Shown here in pieces: positions 55,039 to 63,523 of a stretch of 64,000 nt of DNA. Source of the DNA: Nocardia sp. (GTDB lineage Bacteria; Actinomycetota; Actinomycetes; Mycobacteriales; Mycobacteriaceae); NCBI RefSeq assembly GCF_025465275.1, contig NZ_JAODNK010000002.1, positions 1 through 64,000 of the forward strand, in the 5' to 3' direction. The translations under genes were made by a program, and so were the position numbers. The notes beneath the pieces are model-generated. The model worked only from the letters and a program-made list of their open reading frames with translations. It was not told the origin of the DNA and did no database searches. How positions within the stretch are numbered: position 1 is the first letter of the stretch; every line of letters starts with the position of its first letter.

Positions 55039-55911
55039 TCAGCCGCGGCCGAACAGGGTTCCGCCATTGATCTGCAGGATTTGGCCGGTGGTCCAGCCTG
55101 CCTCGGGGGAAGCGAGATGGGCTATGCCTGCGGCGATTTCGTCGGGGGTGCCGGGACGGCCGAGGGGAATCTGTGAGACTCGGTCGGCTTCCAGTTCCGC
55201 GGTGAGGCGCTCGGCCCAGAATTCGGTGGCGGGGACGAAGCCGGGCGCGACGAGGTTGACGGTAATGCCTTGTGGGGCAAGCTGTTGCGCGAGACCCATC
55301 GTCCAGCCGTGCAACGCGGCCTTGGCTGCGCCGTAGGGGCCCGCACCGCGCAGTGCGGCGATGGAGCTGACCGAAACGATTCGACCGCCCGGGGCGGTGA
55401 AATGGGGAATGAGGGCCTCGGTCAACAGGACTGCCGTGATGACGTTCAAGCGGAAGGTGTCGGCATAAGCGTCAGCGAGGGCAGCCAGCCCGTCCGGCTG
55501 CTGCGCGGGATTGCCGCCCGCATTGTTGACCAGTACGTCGACGGAGCCGCCCGCCGCGATCTGCGCGTCGCGGAGTTCGGGCTGGAAGATCGCGGAGGCG
55601 CGCAATTCGCCCCAGGCCGTGCTGTTCTCGACAACCACCGGGGTATCCTGCAATTCCCGCAGCAGGGTCTGCTTGAGGTGCCCGCGCGGATCGACTTCGG
55701 GATCGGCGTCCACCTCGGTGTACTGCTCGGCCCGCGTACTGATGAACTCCAGCGTGCTCGACACCACACCCGCTCGACCACGGAAGTGGTAGTAGATCAG
55801 CGCGGTCTATACGCCGGCCTCCGCCGCAAGCTCCTCGACCCGCAGCCCGCGAATGCCACGCTGTGCGACAACCCGGACGGCGGCCTCCAGAATGCCGGTA
55901 CGACGAGACAT
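55039..55911 (-). pseudogene. TetR(amber)-SDR chimera
   Basis: From ATG 55911 the frame encodes a TetR DNA-binding domain (ILEAAVRVVAQRGIRGLRVE, ELAAEAGV), then an in-frame TAG (55809-55807) at the start of the recognition helix, then TALIYYHFRGRAGVV and about 50 residues of ligand domain. At about residue 115 the TetR sequence changes, without leaving the frame, into the second half of an SDR (SVDVLVNNAGGNPAQQ, YGAAKAALHGW, VNLVAPGFVPATE, end GTLFGRG). The SDR lacks its cofactor-binding first half. GTG/ATG 55767 could still start a truncated product. Confidence 0.8.
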
Positions 55912-56022
55912 TCGCTCACTTTCCACGGGGCTCAGGGTTCGACGACAATCCACCTAGCGCAGAATTCTGACCAATTGTTCAGTCAGCAAGCTCATCGTCG
56001 AGCCCTGGTACCGCGCCGCCGC

Positions 56023-56334
56023 TCAGGCGCGGCGGTCGACGGCCGCCCAGGCCGTGAGTGCGACGACGCTCGAGACGACCGCTACCGCCGGCCACGCGCC
56101 GATCTTCTTCGCCAGCGGATGCGAGGCGCCCATCGCACCGATCGACAGGCCGGTCAGTGCCGCAGCGCCGCCCGTTCCGACCGTCTTGCGCCACCGCGGG
56201 AATGCCGCCGCCGTACCCGCCGCGAACACCGCCCCGCCCAACTGCCGCTGCTTGGTGGCCTGCGCGAGCGCGAAGCCGCCGGTGAGACCACCGGCAGCCA
56301 GCAGGGATGTCGGTAACGCGGAAATCCGAGCCAT
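56023..56334 (-). CDS. Small membrane protein of unknown function
   Basis: The 103-residue protein begins MARISALPTSLLAAGGLTGG and is mostly Ala/Gly-rich hydrophobic helices, probably three or four (for example AAALTGLSIGAMGA and AWPAVAVVSSVVALTAWAAV). A GGAGG site precedes ATG 56334. No family is recognised. It lies alone between the chimera and the lipid operon. Confidence 0.6.
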   Translation of the reverse strand: MARISALPTSLLAAGGLTGGFALAQATKQRQLGGAVFAAGTAAAFPRWRKTVGTGGAAALTGLSIGAMGASHPLAKKIGAWPAVAVVSSVVALTAWAAVDRRA

Positions 56335-56434
56335 GTCACTACCTCCGAAAGACAGTAATTCGAACGAACACCATCGACGGTAACCGGAGGACAAACCGCC
56401 GGTTCAGCCGGGAGGGCCGGGACCCGCGCCGGAG

Positions 56435-57280
56435 TCAGATTTCCGAGTTATTGCCGCGAGCGCGGTCCTCGTACGCCTTTCGCTTGTCCGTGTCCACGCC
56501 CTCGAGAAACACGTGGTCCATTCCGAGCAGTCGGCTTGTGTACTCGGCCAAGGGTTTCGGAATGAACCTCATCGAAGTCACCAGCAGGCCCGCCACTCTG
56601 GTGACCGCTACCCGCGGCTTCGGGGCCGCGATGAGGGCGACGATCGCCGCGGCGATGTCCTCGGGTTCGGCGTTCCTGAGCACCTTCGGCCCGGTGGTGC
56701 CCGCGGTGAGTTCGGTATTGGTGAAGGTGGGCAGCACCACGGAGAACTGAACACCCGTGCCGCGGTGCTCCATTCGAGCGGAGTCGGTGAAACCCAGGAC
56801 GGCGTACTTGCTGGCGCAGTACGTCGCCAGGCCGGGGGTCGGGCTTTCGGCAGCGAGCGAAGCGATATTGATGATGTGGCCGGTGCCGCGCCGGACCATG
56901 CGCTGCGCGGCCAGCTTGCTGCCGAGAATCACACCGTAGACATTGATGTCGAGGATGCGCCGGGTCAGCTGGTCCGGCTCTTCGATCAGCTTGCCGGCGG
57001 GCATGATTCCGGCATTGTTGATCAGCACGTCGATGGGACCGAGCTCCTGCTCGACGCGGTCGAGAAACGCCTCGAACGAGTCGGGCGCGGTCACATCCAG
57101 CTTGCCGTACACGTCCAGGCCGAGGGCGGTGCCGGACTCCTTCAGCTTGGCTTCGTCGACATCGCCGATCGCGACCTTGGCACCGAGCTGATGCAGCGCG
57201 GTGGCGGTCGCGAAGCCGATTCCTCGTGCGCCGCCGGTGATGACGATGATTTTGCCGCGAATGACGGATATTCCGGTCAT
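56435..57280 (-). CDS. Short-chain dehydrogenase
   Basis: The 281-residue classical SDR has TGGARGIGFATATAL, NNAGIM, catalytic Ser in NIASLAAESPTPGLATYCAS with Tyr/Lys as YCASK, and a C-terminal extension (RLLGMDHVFLEGVDTDKRKA) found in actinobacterial SDRs acting on large substrates. It is the last gene of the lipid operon and overlaps the ligase gene by ATGA. Confidence 0.86.
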   Translation of the reverse strand: MTGISVIRGKIIVITGGARGIGFATATALHQLGAKVAIGDVDEAKLKESGTALGLDVYGKLDVTAPDSFEAFLDRVEQELGPIDVLINNAGIMPAGKLIEEPDQLTRRILDINVYGVILGSKLAAQRMVRRGTGHIINIASLAAESPTPGLATYCASKYAVLGFTDSARMEHRGTGVQFSVVLPTFTNTELTAGTTGPKVLRNAEPEDIAAAIVALIAAPKPRVAVTRVAGLLVTSMRFIPKPLAEYTSRLLGMDHVFLEGVDTDKRKAYEDRARGNNSEI

Positions 57281-59091
57281 GCTTTTTCTCCGTACAGCTT
57301 GTCGATCTCCGTGGCGTACCTGGCAACGATCGGCTTGCGCTTGAGCTTCATGGTGGGAGTCACGGTGTCGCTGCCGGGTTCCCAGATGTCGGGCAGGATC
57401 GTGTAGTTCTTGATCTGCTCGACGCGCGCCAGAGTGCTGTTGGCTGCCGTGATGCCTGCGGCGACCTCGGCCACCACCTGCGGATGTGAGTGCAGTTCGG
57501 CCACCGATGTGGTTGGCAGTCCGTGCTTTCCGGCGAATGCGGCGATGGCCTCGGGATCGAGCGCCACCAGGGCGACGATGTACGGGCGCTGGTCACCGAT
57601 GGCGATCACCGAGCCGATCAGCGGGCAGGCGACCGCTACCGCGTTCTCGATATGCGTCGGGGACATGTTCTTGCCCGACGAATTGATGATCAGTTCCTTC
57701 TTGCGATCGACGATCTTCACAAAACCGTCGGCGTCGATGGTGCCGATATCGCCGGTATGCATCCAGCCCTCGGAATCGATTGCCTCGGCGGTCTTTTCGG
57801 GATCGTTGCGGTAGCCCTTCATGAGCATCGGGCCGCGCACCAGCAATTCGCCGTCCGCGGCGACCTTGATCTCCGCGCCCGGCACCGCGCGACCGACGGT
57901 TCCGACTCGAATGTCATCGGGGCGGTTCACCGTTGCCGCAGCGGTCAGCTCGGACATACCCCACGCCTCGCATACCGTGATTCCGAGACCCAGCATGAAC
58001 CGATGCACCTCGGGTGGAATCGGCGCGGCGCCGGACACACCGATGCGCACCTGGTCCAGCCCGAGCTTCTCCCGCACCTTCGACAGCACCAGTTTGTCGG
58101 CGACCAGGTACTGCGCCTGTAGCGCCGGCGAAATCGGCAGGCGGTCCGTGCTCCGCCGCGCCCGCTCCCGGCCGGTACTCAGGCCCCAGCCCGCCAGTGC
58201 GCGTTTGATCGGGCTGGACTCGGCGGCCACCGACCCCTCCAGTGCGGCCTTGACCTTCATCCACATCTGCGGGACGCCGACGAACAGGGTCGGCCGTGCG
58301 TCGCTCAGCGCCTCGAGCACCTGCTTGCGATCGGCGACGGTCGTAATCTGCACGCCGCGAAGCAGATTCGCGTAGTGCGCGATCCACCGGTTCGCGGCAT
58401 GCGCATCGGGCAGATACGACACCACGCGGTCGCCCGGGCCACAGCTGCCGAGCTCATCGATCAACTGCGCATTCGCCATGAAGTTCGCGTGGGTGAGCTC
58501 GACGCCCTTCGGCATACCGGTGGTGCCGGAGGTGTAGACGATGGTCAGGACATCGCCCGCTGCGACCGCGCGCCAGGTGGCGTCGAAATCGAAATCCGTT
58601 GCGGGCGCGGCCTCGACGGCGGCGAGGCCGATGGTGCCCTCCGGCTCTCCATCGACGCAGATCACGTGCTCGACCTTGCCTCCGAGCGCGGCGGCCGCGA
58701 GAACAGCTGGCACGAACTGCTTTTCGCAGATGACCACGCGATTCTCGGCATTCCCGAACAGATATGCCAGCATTTCCGGCGGGTTGGTGTTGTACATGGA
58801 GAACGGCGTCGCCCCGGCGTGCAGCACGGCGGTATCGCAGACGTGGAACTCCGGTCTATTGGTCAGCATCAATGCGACGGTGTCCCCCGGCCGCACGCCG
58901 AGTCCCGCCAATCCTGCTGCGACACTGCGGACTTGCTCGCCGTACGCACGCCAGGTGACCCGGACCAGGTCACCCGGAGTGCGCAGCGCGACGCGGTCCG
59001 CATACCGCGTCACATTCTGTTGGAATGCTTCGCAGAGAGTGCGCGGCGTGCTCGGTCCGGTCGTTTCTTCCACTTCGAATCTCCCACTCAT
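57277..59091 (-). CDS. Long-chain acyl-CoA ligase (FadD type)
   Basis: The 604-residue enzyme adenylates a fatty or steroid-derived acid and joins it to CoA. The P-loop YTSGTTGMPKGVELTH, the YLPDAHAANR loop, GAAPIPPEVHRFMLGLGI, the A5 segment ITVCEAWGMSELT, MHTGDIGTIDADGFVKIVDR and the catalytic-Lys C-terminus (PTMKLKRKPI) are all present. The long central insertion marks the FadD11/FadD15-like group. It overlaps genes on both sides by four bases. Confidence 0.9.
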   Translation of the reverse strand: MSGRFEVEETTGPSTPRTLCEAFQQNVTRYADRVALRTPGDLVRVTWRAYGEQVRSVAAGLAGLGVRPGDTVALMLTNRPEFHVCDTAVLHAGATPFSMYNTNPPEMLAYLFGNAENRVVICEKQFVPAVLAAAALGGKVEHVICVDGEPEGTIGLAAVEAAPATDFDFDATWRAVAAGDVLTIVYTSGTTGMPKGVELTHANFMANAQLIDELGSCGPGDRVVSYLPDAHAANRWIAHYANLLRGVQITTVADRKQVLEALSDARPTLFVGVPQMWMKVKAALEGSVAAESSPIKRALAGWGLSTGRERARRSTDRLPISPALQAQYLVADKLVLSKVREKLGLDQVRIGVSGAAPIPPEVHRFMLGLGITVCEAWGMSELTAAATVNRPDDIRVGTVGRAVPGAEIKVAADGELLVRGPMLMKGYRNDPEKTAEAIDSEGWMHTGDIGTIDADGFVKIVDRKKELIINSSGKNMSPTHIENAVAVACPLIGSVIAIGDQRPYIVALVALDPEAIAAFAGKHGLPTTSVAELHSHPQVVAEVAAGITAANSTLARVEQIKNYTILPDIWEPGSDTVTPTMKLKRKPIVARYATEIDKLYGEKA

Positions 59092-59942
59092 CCTGCTTGG
59101 TGGTTCCGGCCGCCGAGCGTCGCATCGAGGAACGGCAGCATGTACCCGGCCAGTCCCGCCGGATCGTCGAGCTGCGGGCAGTGCCCGGATTCCGGCATGA
59201 CTACGAGCGTGCTGCCGGGCACGGACGCGTGCAGTCGTCTACTGGCGTGCACCGGGATGATCCGGTCTCTTCTGCCGTGCACGACCAGCAGCGGGCACGC
59301 CAACCGCGTCGTGTCGTACCCCGCGGCGGTCTCCACCGCGACCTGCTGCGCCTGTACCAGCAGCTCACGCACATGCGCCAGATCCGGGGCCTGATCGGCG
59401 AAACGAGCAACGACGACGGGATCGGCGGCCTTCGGATGGCGGTACAGCAGATAGGCGAAACCGGCACGCACCGCCCGGTTGTGTAGTGCCCCCGGCGTGC
59501 GCAGCCGAGTCGGCAGCAGCCGAAGTGGATCTCTACCGCGACGCGCCACACGAATCAGCCAGTGCGAGGCGAGGATCGGCTCGTCGATCGCGACAACACC
59601 GCGAATGGCCCGGGACCCGCGCGAGGCAGCTCGCACCGAGGCGCACGCCCCGAGCGAATTGCCCGCCAGCACACAGTCACCGAGCTCGGTGACCAGCGCA
59701 TCGACGAAGGCATCGAGCTGCGGCAGAATCTCCCCCGGCGCCCGAGCATCGGCCTCGCCGAAGCCGGGCATATCGACAGCGAGGGTGGCGCGCCCCGCCA
59801 TCGCCGGTTGCCCCATGAGCTCACGCCAGGTCTCGGCGCTGTCCATGAAGCCGTGCAGCAGCACGATCGGCACTCCACTGCCCGCAGTGGAAAGCACACG
59901 GGTATGCACGCCGTTGTAGCACGCCCGTGATTCGGTGATCAT
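59088..59942 (-). CDS. Alpha/beta hydrolase
   Basis: The 284-residue hydrolase has VLLHGFMDSAETW (oxyanion hole), nucleophile Ser in LAGNSLGACASVRAAS, and ESGHCPQLDDP with the base His. It lies between acyl-CoA dehydrogenase and ligase genes and overlaps both, so it probably hydrolyses an ester or lactone, or a thioester, within the pathway. Confidence 0.84.
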   Translation of the reverse strand: MITESRACYNGVHTRVLSTAGSGVPIVLLHGFMDSAETWRELMGQPAMAGRATLAVDMPGFGEADARAPGEILPQLDAFVDALVTELGDCVLAGNSLGACASVRAASRGSRAIRGVVAIDEPILASHWLIRVARRGRDPLRLLPTRLRTPGALHNRAVRAGFAYLLYRHPKAADPVVVARFADQAPDLAHVRELLVQAQQVAVETAAGYDTTRLACPLLVVHGRRDRIIPVHASRRLHASVPGSTLVVMPESGHCPQLDDPAGLAGYMLPFLDATLGGRNHQAG

Positions 59943-61189
59943 CGTCCGAGTAGCCCCTTCGCGATGTGGGTGACTTGGACCTCATTGCTGCCGGCGTAGA
60001 TCATCAGCGATTTCGCGTCCCGCGCAAGCTGTTCCACGCGGTACTCGCTCATATAGCCATTGCCGCCGAACAGCTGCACCGCGTCCATCGCCACGTCGGT
60101 GGCCGCCTCGGAGCTGTAGAGCTTGATGGCCGAGGCCTCGGCGAGGCTGAGCGGTGTGCCCGCCGCGCCCATCTCCAGTGCGCGGAAGACCATGTTCTGC
60201 ACATTGATTCGCGCGATCTCCATCTTCGCCAGCTTGAGCTGGATCAGCTGGAAGTCGCCGATTCGCTTGCCCCACAACTCCCGTGACTTCGCATAGTCGA
60301 TGCTCAGCCGCTGACACTCCTCGATAATGCCCAGCGACATGGCGCCCACGCCGACCCGTTCGAAGACGAAGTTCGCACGGGCGCTGTCGCGACCGTCACC
60401 GCCCTTGTTCTCCTCGGTCTCCCCGAGCAGGCGATCCTTACCGACACGCACATTGTCGAAGAACAGCTGCCCGGTCGGCGAGGAGTGCATGCCCATCTTG
60501 CGGAACGGCTTGGACTGGGTCAGTCCCTCCATGCCCTGGTCCAGTACGAAGGTCAGGACCGGACGGGTGCGCTTATCGGCATCGGTGCCGTCGTCGAGCT
60601 TGGCGTAGACCACGAGGGTGTCGGCGTACGGCCCATTGGTGATGAAGGTCTTCTGACCGTTGAGGATGTAGTCCGCGCCGTCACGCTTGACGCTGGTTCG
60701 CATGCCGCCGAAGGCATCCGAGCCCGCATCGGGTTCGGTGATCGCCCACGATCCGACCTTGTCGAAGGTCAGCAGGTCCAGCGCCCACCGCTCCTTCTGT
60801 GCGGTGGTGCCGCGACTCATAATGGTGGTCGCGGCCATGCCGACGCTGACCCCGGCTGCGGTGGAGACGCCCATGGCGACCTTGCAGATCTCGGCGAAGG
60901 CCACGAAGGCCATCGACATCGGCATACCGCCACCGGACTTCTTCTTACGTGGCGGCAATTCCTCACCCGCGGCGAGCGCGGCGGCCTTCGCCTTCTCCCG
61001 GGCAATCGTCTTGAAGAAGCTGTCGCGCGCCATATCGGCAATGCCGAAGGCGGTGAACATCTTTCGAATGATCTCGTAGGGCGGAAGATCGCCGTGCTCG
61101 AGCTCATCGATAGTGGGACGAATCTCCTGATCGATGAAACCTTTGATGCTGTCGCGAATCATCAGATCGGTCTCGGACCACTCGATCAT
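59939..61189 (-). CDS. Acyl-CoA dehydrogenase (FadE type)
   Basis: The 416-residue flavoprotein has SWAITEPDAGSDAFGG, the ITNGPYADTLVV strand, GEKxxx-like FERVGVGAMSLGIIEECQRL, AMDAVQLFGGNGYMSEY and the catalytic base in YAGSNEVQVTHIAKG. The long charged insertion near residue 75 (PPRKKKSGGG) is unusual. It performs the first oxidation of a beta-oxidation round. Coupled by ATGA to the hydrolase. Confidence 0.9.
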   Translation of the reverse strand: MIEWSETDLMIRDSIKGFIDQEIRPTIDELEHGDLPPYEIIRKMFTAFGIADMARDSFFKTIAREKAKAAALAAGEELPPRKKKSGGGMPMSMAFVAFAEICKVAMGVSTAAGVSVGMAATTIMSRGTTAQKERWALDLLTFDKVGSWAITEPDAGSDAFGGMRTSVKRDGADYILNGQKTFITNGPYADTLVVYAKLDDGTDADKRTRPVLTFVLDQGMEGLTQSKPFRKMGMHSSPTGQLFFDNVRVGKDRLLGETEENKGGDGRDSARANFVFERVGVGAMSLGIIEECQRLSIDYAKSRELWGKRIGDFQLIQLKLAKMEIARINVQNMVFRALEMGAAGTPLSLAEASAIKLYSSEAATDVAMDAVQLFGGNGYMSEYRVEQLARDAKSLMIYAGSNEVQVTHIAKGLLGR

Positions 61190-61217
61190 GATGTACTCCT
61201 TTGTACGAGAAGCTGAT

Positions 61218-62090
61218 TCAGTTGGGCAGGCGGTCGGCGATATCGTCGATCAGCCACGGACCTTCGGCCTCGATGGTCTTGATGTCGTGCCAGCCCGCGA
61301 GGGTGGAGATGGCGCCGCCCTGCACCGCGAACATCTGCCCGGTCAGCGGGCACTTCTCGGTAGCGAGGTAGGCCACGACCGGCGAGATATTGGCCGGGCT
61401 GAAGTAGTCGAACTCGCCCTCCTCCACCTCTGCGGAGAAGATCGCGCCCATGCCCGGGGTCGCCTCGGTGAGCCGGGTGCGGGCAATCGGGGCGATGGCA
61501 TTGACCCGCACGCCGTAGCGCTCGAGCTCATCGGCGGCGACCAGGGTCAGTGCGGCGATCCCCGCCTTGGCCGCACCGTAATTGGTCTGACCCGCCTGCG
61601 GCACCGTGGTTCCCGAGGCGGAGGCGGTATTGATGACCGCCGCATTGGGCTGATTCCCGGCTTTGGACTGCGCCTTCCAATAGGCGGCCGCATGGTGCAG
61701 TACCGCGGCGTGGCCCTTGAGATGCACCGCGAGCACCGAATCCCACTGCGACTCCGTCATGGCGGCAATGAAGCTGTCGCGCAGAATGCCCGCATTGTTG
61801 ACGACGACATCGAGGCCGCCGAACGTGCTGATCGCCTGCGCGACAAGCGCTTCCGCACCAGCCCACGTCGCGACATTGTCGGTATTGGCGACGGCCTTGC
61901 CACCCGCGGCGATGATCTCGTCGACAACCTGCTGTGCGGGCCCGATATCGGAGCCCTCACCGGAGTTGCTGCCGCCGAGGTCGTTCACCACGACCGACGC
62001 GCCCTCCTTCGCGAAAAGGAGCGCATGCTCACGGCCGATGCCGCGGCCCGCGCCGGTAATGACGGCGACGCGTCCTGCCAGTGCACCCAT
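61218..62090 (-). CDS. Short-chain dehydrogenase (3-hydroxyacyl-CoA or 17-beta-hydroxysteroid type)
   Basis: The 290-residue SDR begins MGALAGRVAVITGAGRGIGR and resembles the dehydrogenase unit of MFE-2 and Hsd4A: LGGSNSGEGSD insertion, NNAGILRDSFIAAMTE, TNYGAAKAGIAALT with Tyr/Lys, and VNAIAPIARTRLTE. ATG 62090 has a GAGGAG site, better than GTG 62099. Expected role: oxidation of a 3-hydroxyacyl-CoA made by the MaoC enzyme next to it. Confidence 0.88.
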   Translation of the reverse strand: MGALAGRVAVITGAGRGIGREHALLFAKEGASVVVNDLGGSNSGEGSDIGPAQQVVDEIIAAGGKAVANTDNVATWAGAEALVAQAISTFGGLDVVVNNAGILRDSFIAAMTESQWDSVLAVHLKGHAAVLHHAAAYWKAQSKAGNQPNAAVINTASASGTTVPQAGQTNYGAAKAGIAALTLVAADELERYGVRVNAIAPIARTRLTEATPGMGAIFSAEVEEGEFDYFSPANISPVVAYLATEKCPLTGQMFAVQGGAISTLAGWHDIKTIEAEGPWLIDDIADRLPN

Positions 62091-62127
62091 GGTCTTCACT
62101 CCTCATTCACTTTCGCCGCAGCGAGTT

Positions 62128-62991
62128 TCAGTCGGCGATTTCGGCCAGGCCGTCGGTGATGACGAAGTCGTCACCGCGGGCGGTCTCGAAGGCGTAGGTC
62201 GTCACGCCGTTCTCGGAGCCCTTGCGCCAGATCCGGGTCTCCAGATCGTCCCCGGGGATCACCATCTTCGAGAAGCGCACCGCAAATCGCTTGAGCCGGT
62301 GCACATCCGACCCGCCGACCTGGGTCAGCACCGCCCAGGAGGTGAAGGCCATGGTGCACAGGCCGTGCGCGATGATGCCGGGCAGACCGGCGTCCTTCGC
62401 GACTTCCTCGTCCAGGTGGATCGGCATCGGATCGCCCGAGGCGGGCGAATACCGGAACGTCTGATCCGCATCGACATGCTGCACGAGCGTGGCCAGTGGC
62501 GCGGACTCTCGCAGGCTCGGATCGAATTTGTGACCCGGGGTGAGCTCACCCTCGATCTTGCCCGCATCGAAGCCGCGGAAGAACATCGTCACGTACTGCT
62601 CATTGACGAGTTCGCCCGATTCCGTGCGGCATTCGATGAAGACCGCCGCACGGGTGCCGTTCGGCAGACCCTCGTAGCCGGTCATCTTGGCCCGCGAGAT
62701 CAGCGTATCCCCCGGCCGGATCGGCCGATGGAAGCGGAAGTCCTGCTCGCCGTGCACACCTCGCGCGATCAGCTCCAGCGGCACCACCTCGAGCGCGGGG
62801 GTGAGCAGCGAGTCGAAGACCGGGACGATGGCGAAGACCGGCGGCGCGAGTTCGCCGCTCAGATGCGCCTCGATCGGATCATTGGTGGCCTGCGCGTAGG
62901 CGATGAGGCGGTCGCGGTCGACCTCGAACTTCTCCTCGTCGCTCCAGACCTGCAGACCGGCATCGTCGAATACCGGTGCGTCGTCGGACAT
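62128..62991 (-). CDS. MaoC-type enoyl-CoA hydratase (double hot-dog)
   Basis: The 287-residue protein has an N-terminal hot-dog half (VDRDRLIAYAQATNDPIEAH) and a C-terminal half with the hydratase-2 motif YSPASGDPMPIHLDEEVAKD, then AGLPGIIAHGLCTMAF. Asp and His of this motif are the catalytic pair. It should hydrate a trans-enoyl-CoA in the operon's pathway. Confidence 0.88.
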   Translation of the reverse strand: MSDDAPVFDDAGLQVWSDEEKFEVDRDRLIAYAQATNDPIEAHLSGELAPPVFAIVPVFDSLLTPALEVVPLELIARGVHGEQDFRFHRPIRPGDTLISRAKMTGYEGLPNGTRAAVFIECRTESGELVNEQYVTMFFRGFDAGKIEGELTPGHKFDPSLRESAPLATLVQHVDADQTFRYSPASGDPMPIHLDEEVAKDAGLPGIIAHGLCTMAFTSWAVLTQVGGSDVHRLKRFAVRFSKMVIPGDDLETRIWRKGSENGVTTYAFETARGDDFVITDGLAEIAD

Positions 62992-63016
62992 TTCGCTATC
63001 CCTTTCGACCGGCGAA

Positions 63017-63460
63017 TCAGGCCGCTACGCCGACGGCGAGCTGGTCCAGCTGCGCGACGGACTTGTCCAGCTGCTTGCCGAAGTCCTTCTCGACCGCCTT
63101 GCCGAGCGCGCCCTTGATCAGCGCGCCTTCGAAATCGCCGATGACGGAGAACTTGGAGCCGCCCGCGGCGGGCTCGACGATGAAGGAGAACTCCACCTTG
63201 ACGCCCGCCATGCCGGTGCCCGCGAGCGTGATCTTCGAGCCCTCGTCGAACGCGGTGACGTCCCACTCGAGCTTATTGGCCATGCCGAGCATGACGATCT
63301 TCTCGACCAGCTTGGTGCCGACCGACAGACCGACCGGAGGCTGCTCGAGCCAGCCGTCATGGATGGTGAACCACTTGTCCCACGTCTGCGGGTCGGAGAT
63401 GACGCTCCAGACGGCGGCAGGGGTGGCGGCAAGATCCTTGGTGGCTTCGACGTGTCCCAT
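63017..63460 (-). CDS. SRPBCC-family protein
   Basis: The 147-residue protein has the polyketide-cyclase/START-like fold: VEATKDLAATPAAVWSVISD at the start and a long final helix (GAALIKGALGK-like region to VAQLDQLAVGVAA). It could carry or protect a hydrophobic intermediate. It lies between the thiolase and MaoC genes of the lipid operon. Confidence 0.82.
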   Translation of the reverse strand: MGHVEATKDLAATPAAVWSVISDPQTWDKWFTIHDGWLEQPPVGLSVGTKLVEKIVMLGMANKLEWDVTAFDEGSKITLAGTGMAGVKVEFSFIVEPAAGGSKFSVIGDFEGALIKGALGKAVEKDFGKQLDKSVAQLDQLAVGVAA

Positions 63461-63523
63461 TGCTGTTCTCCTCGTTAGGTTTTCGGAAGTTCTCAGTGCA
63501 GTCGCGAATGACGCTTCGCGAGC

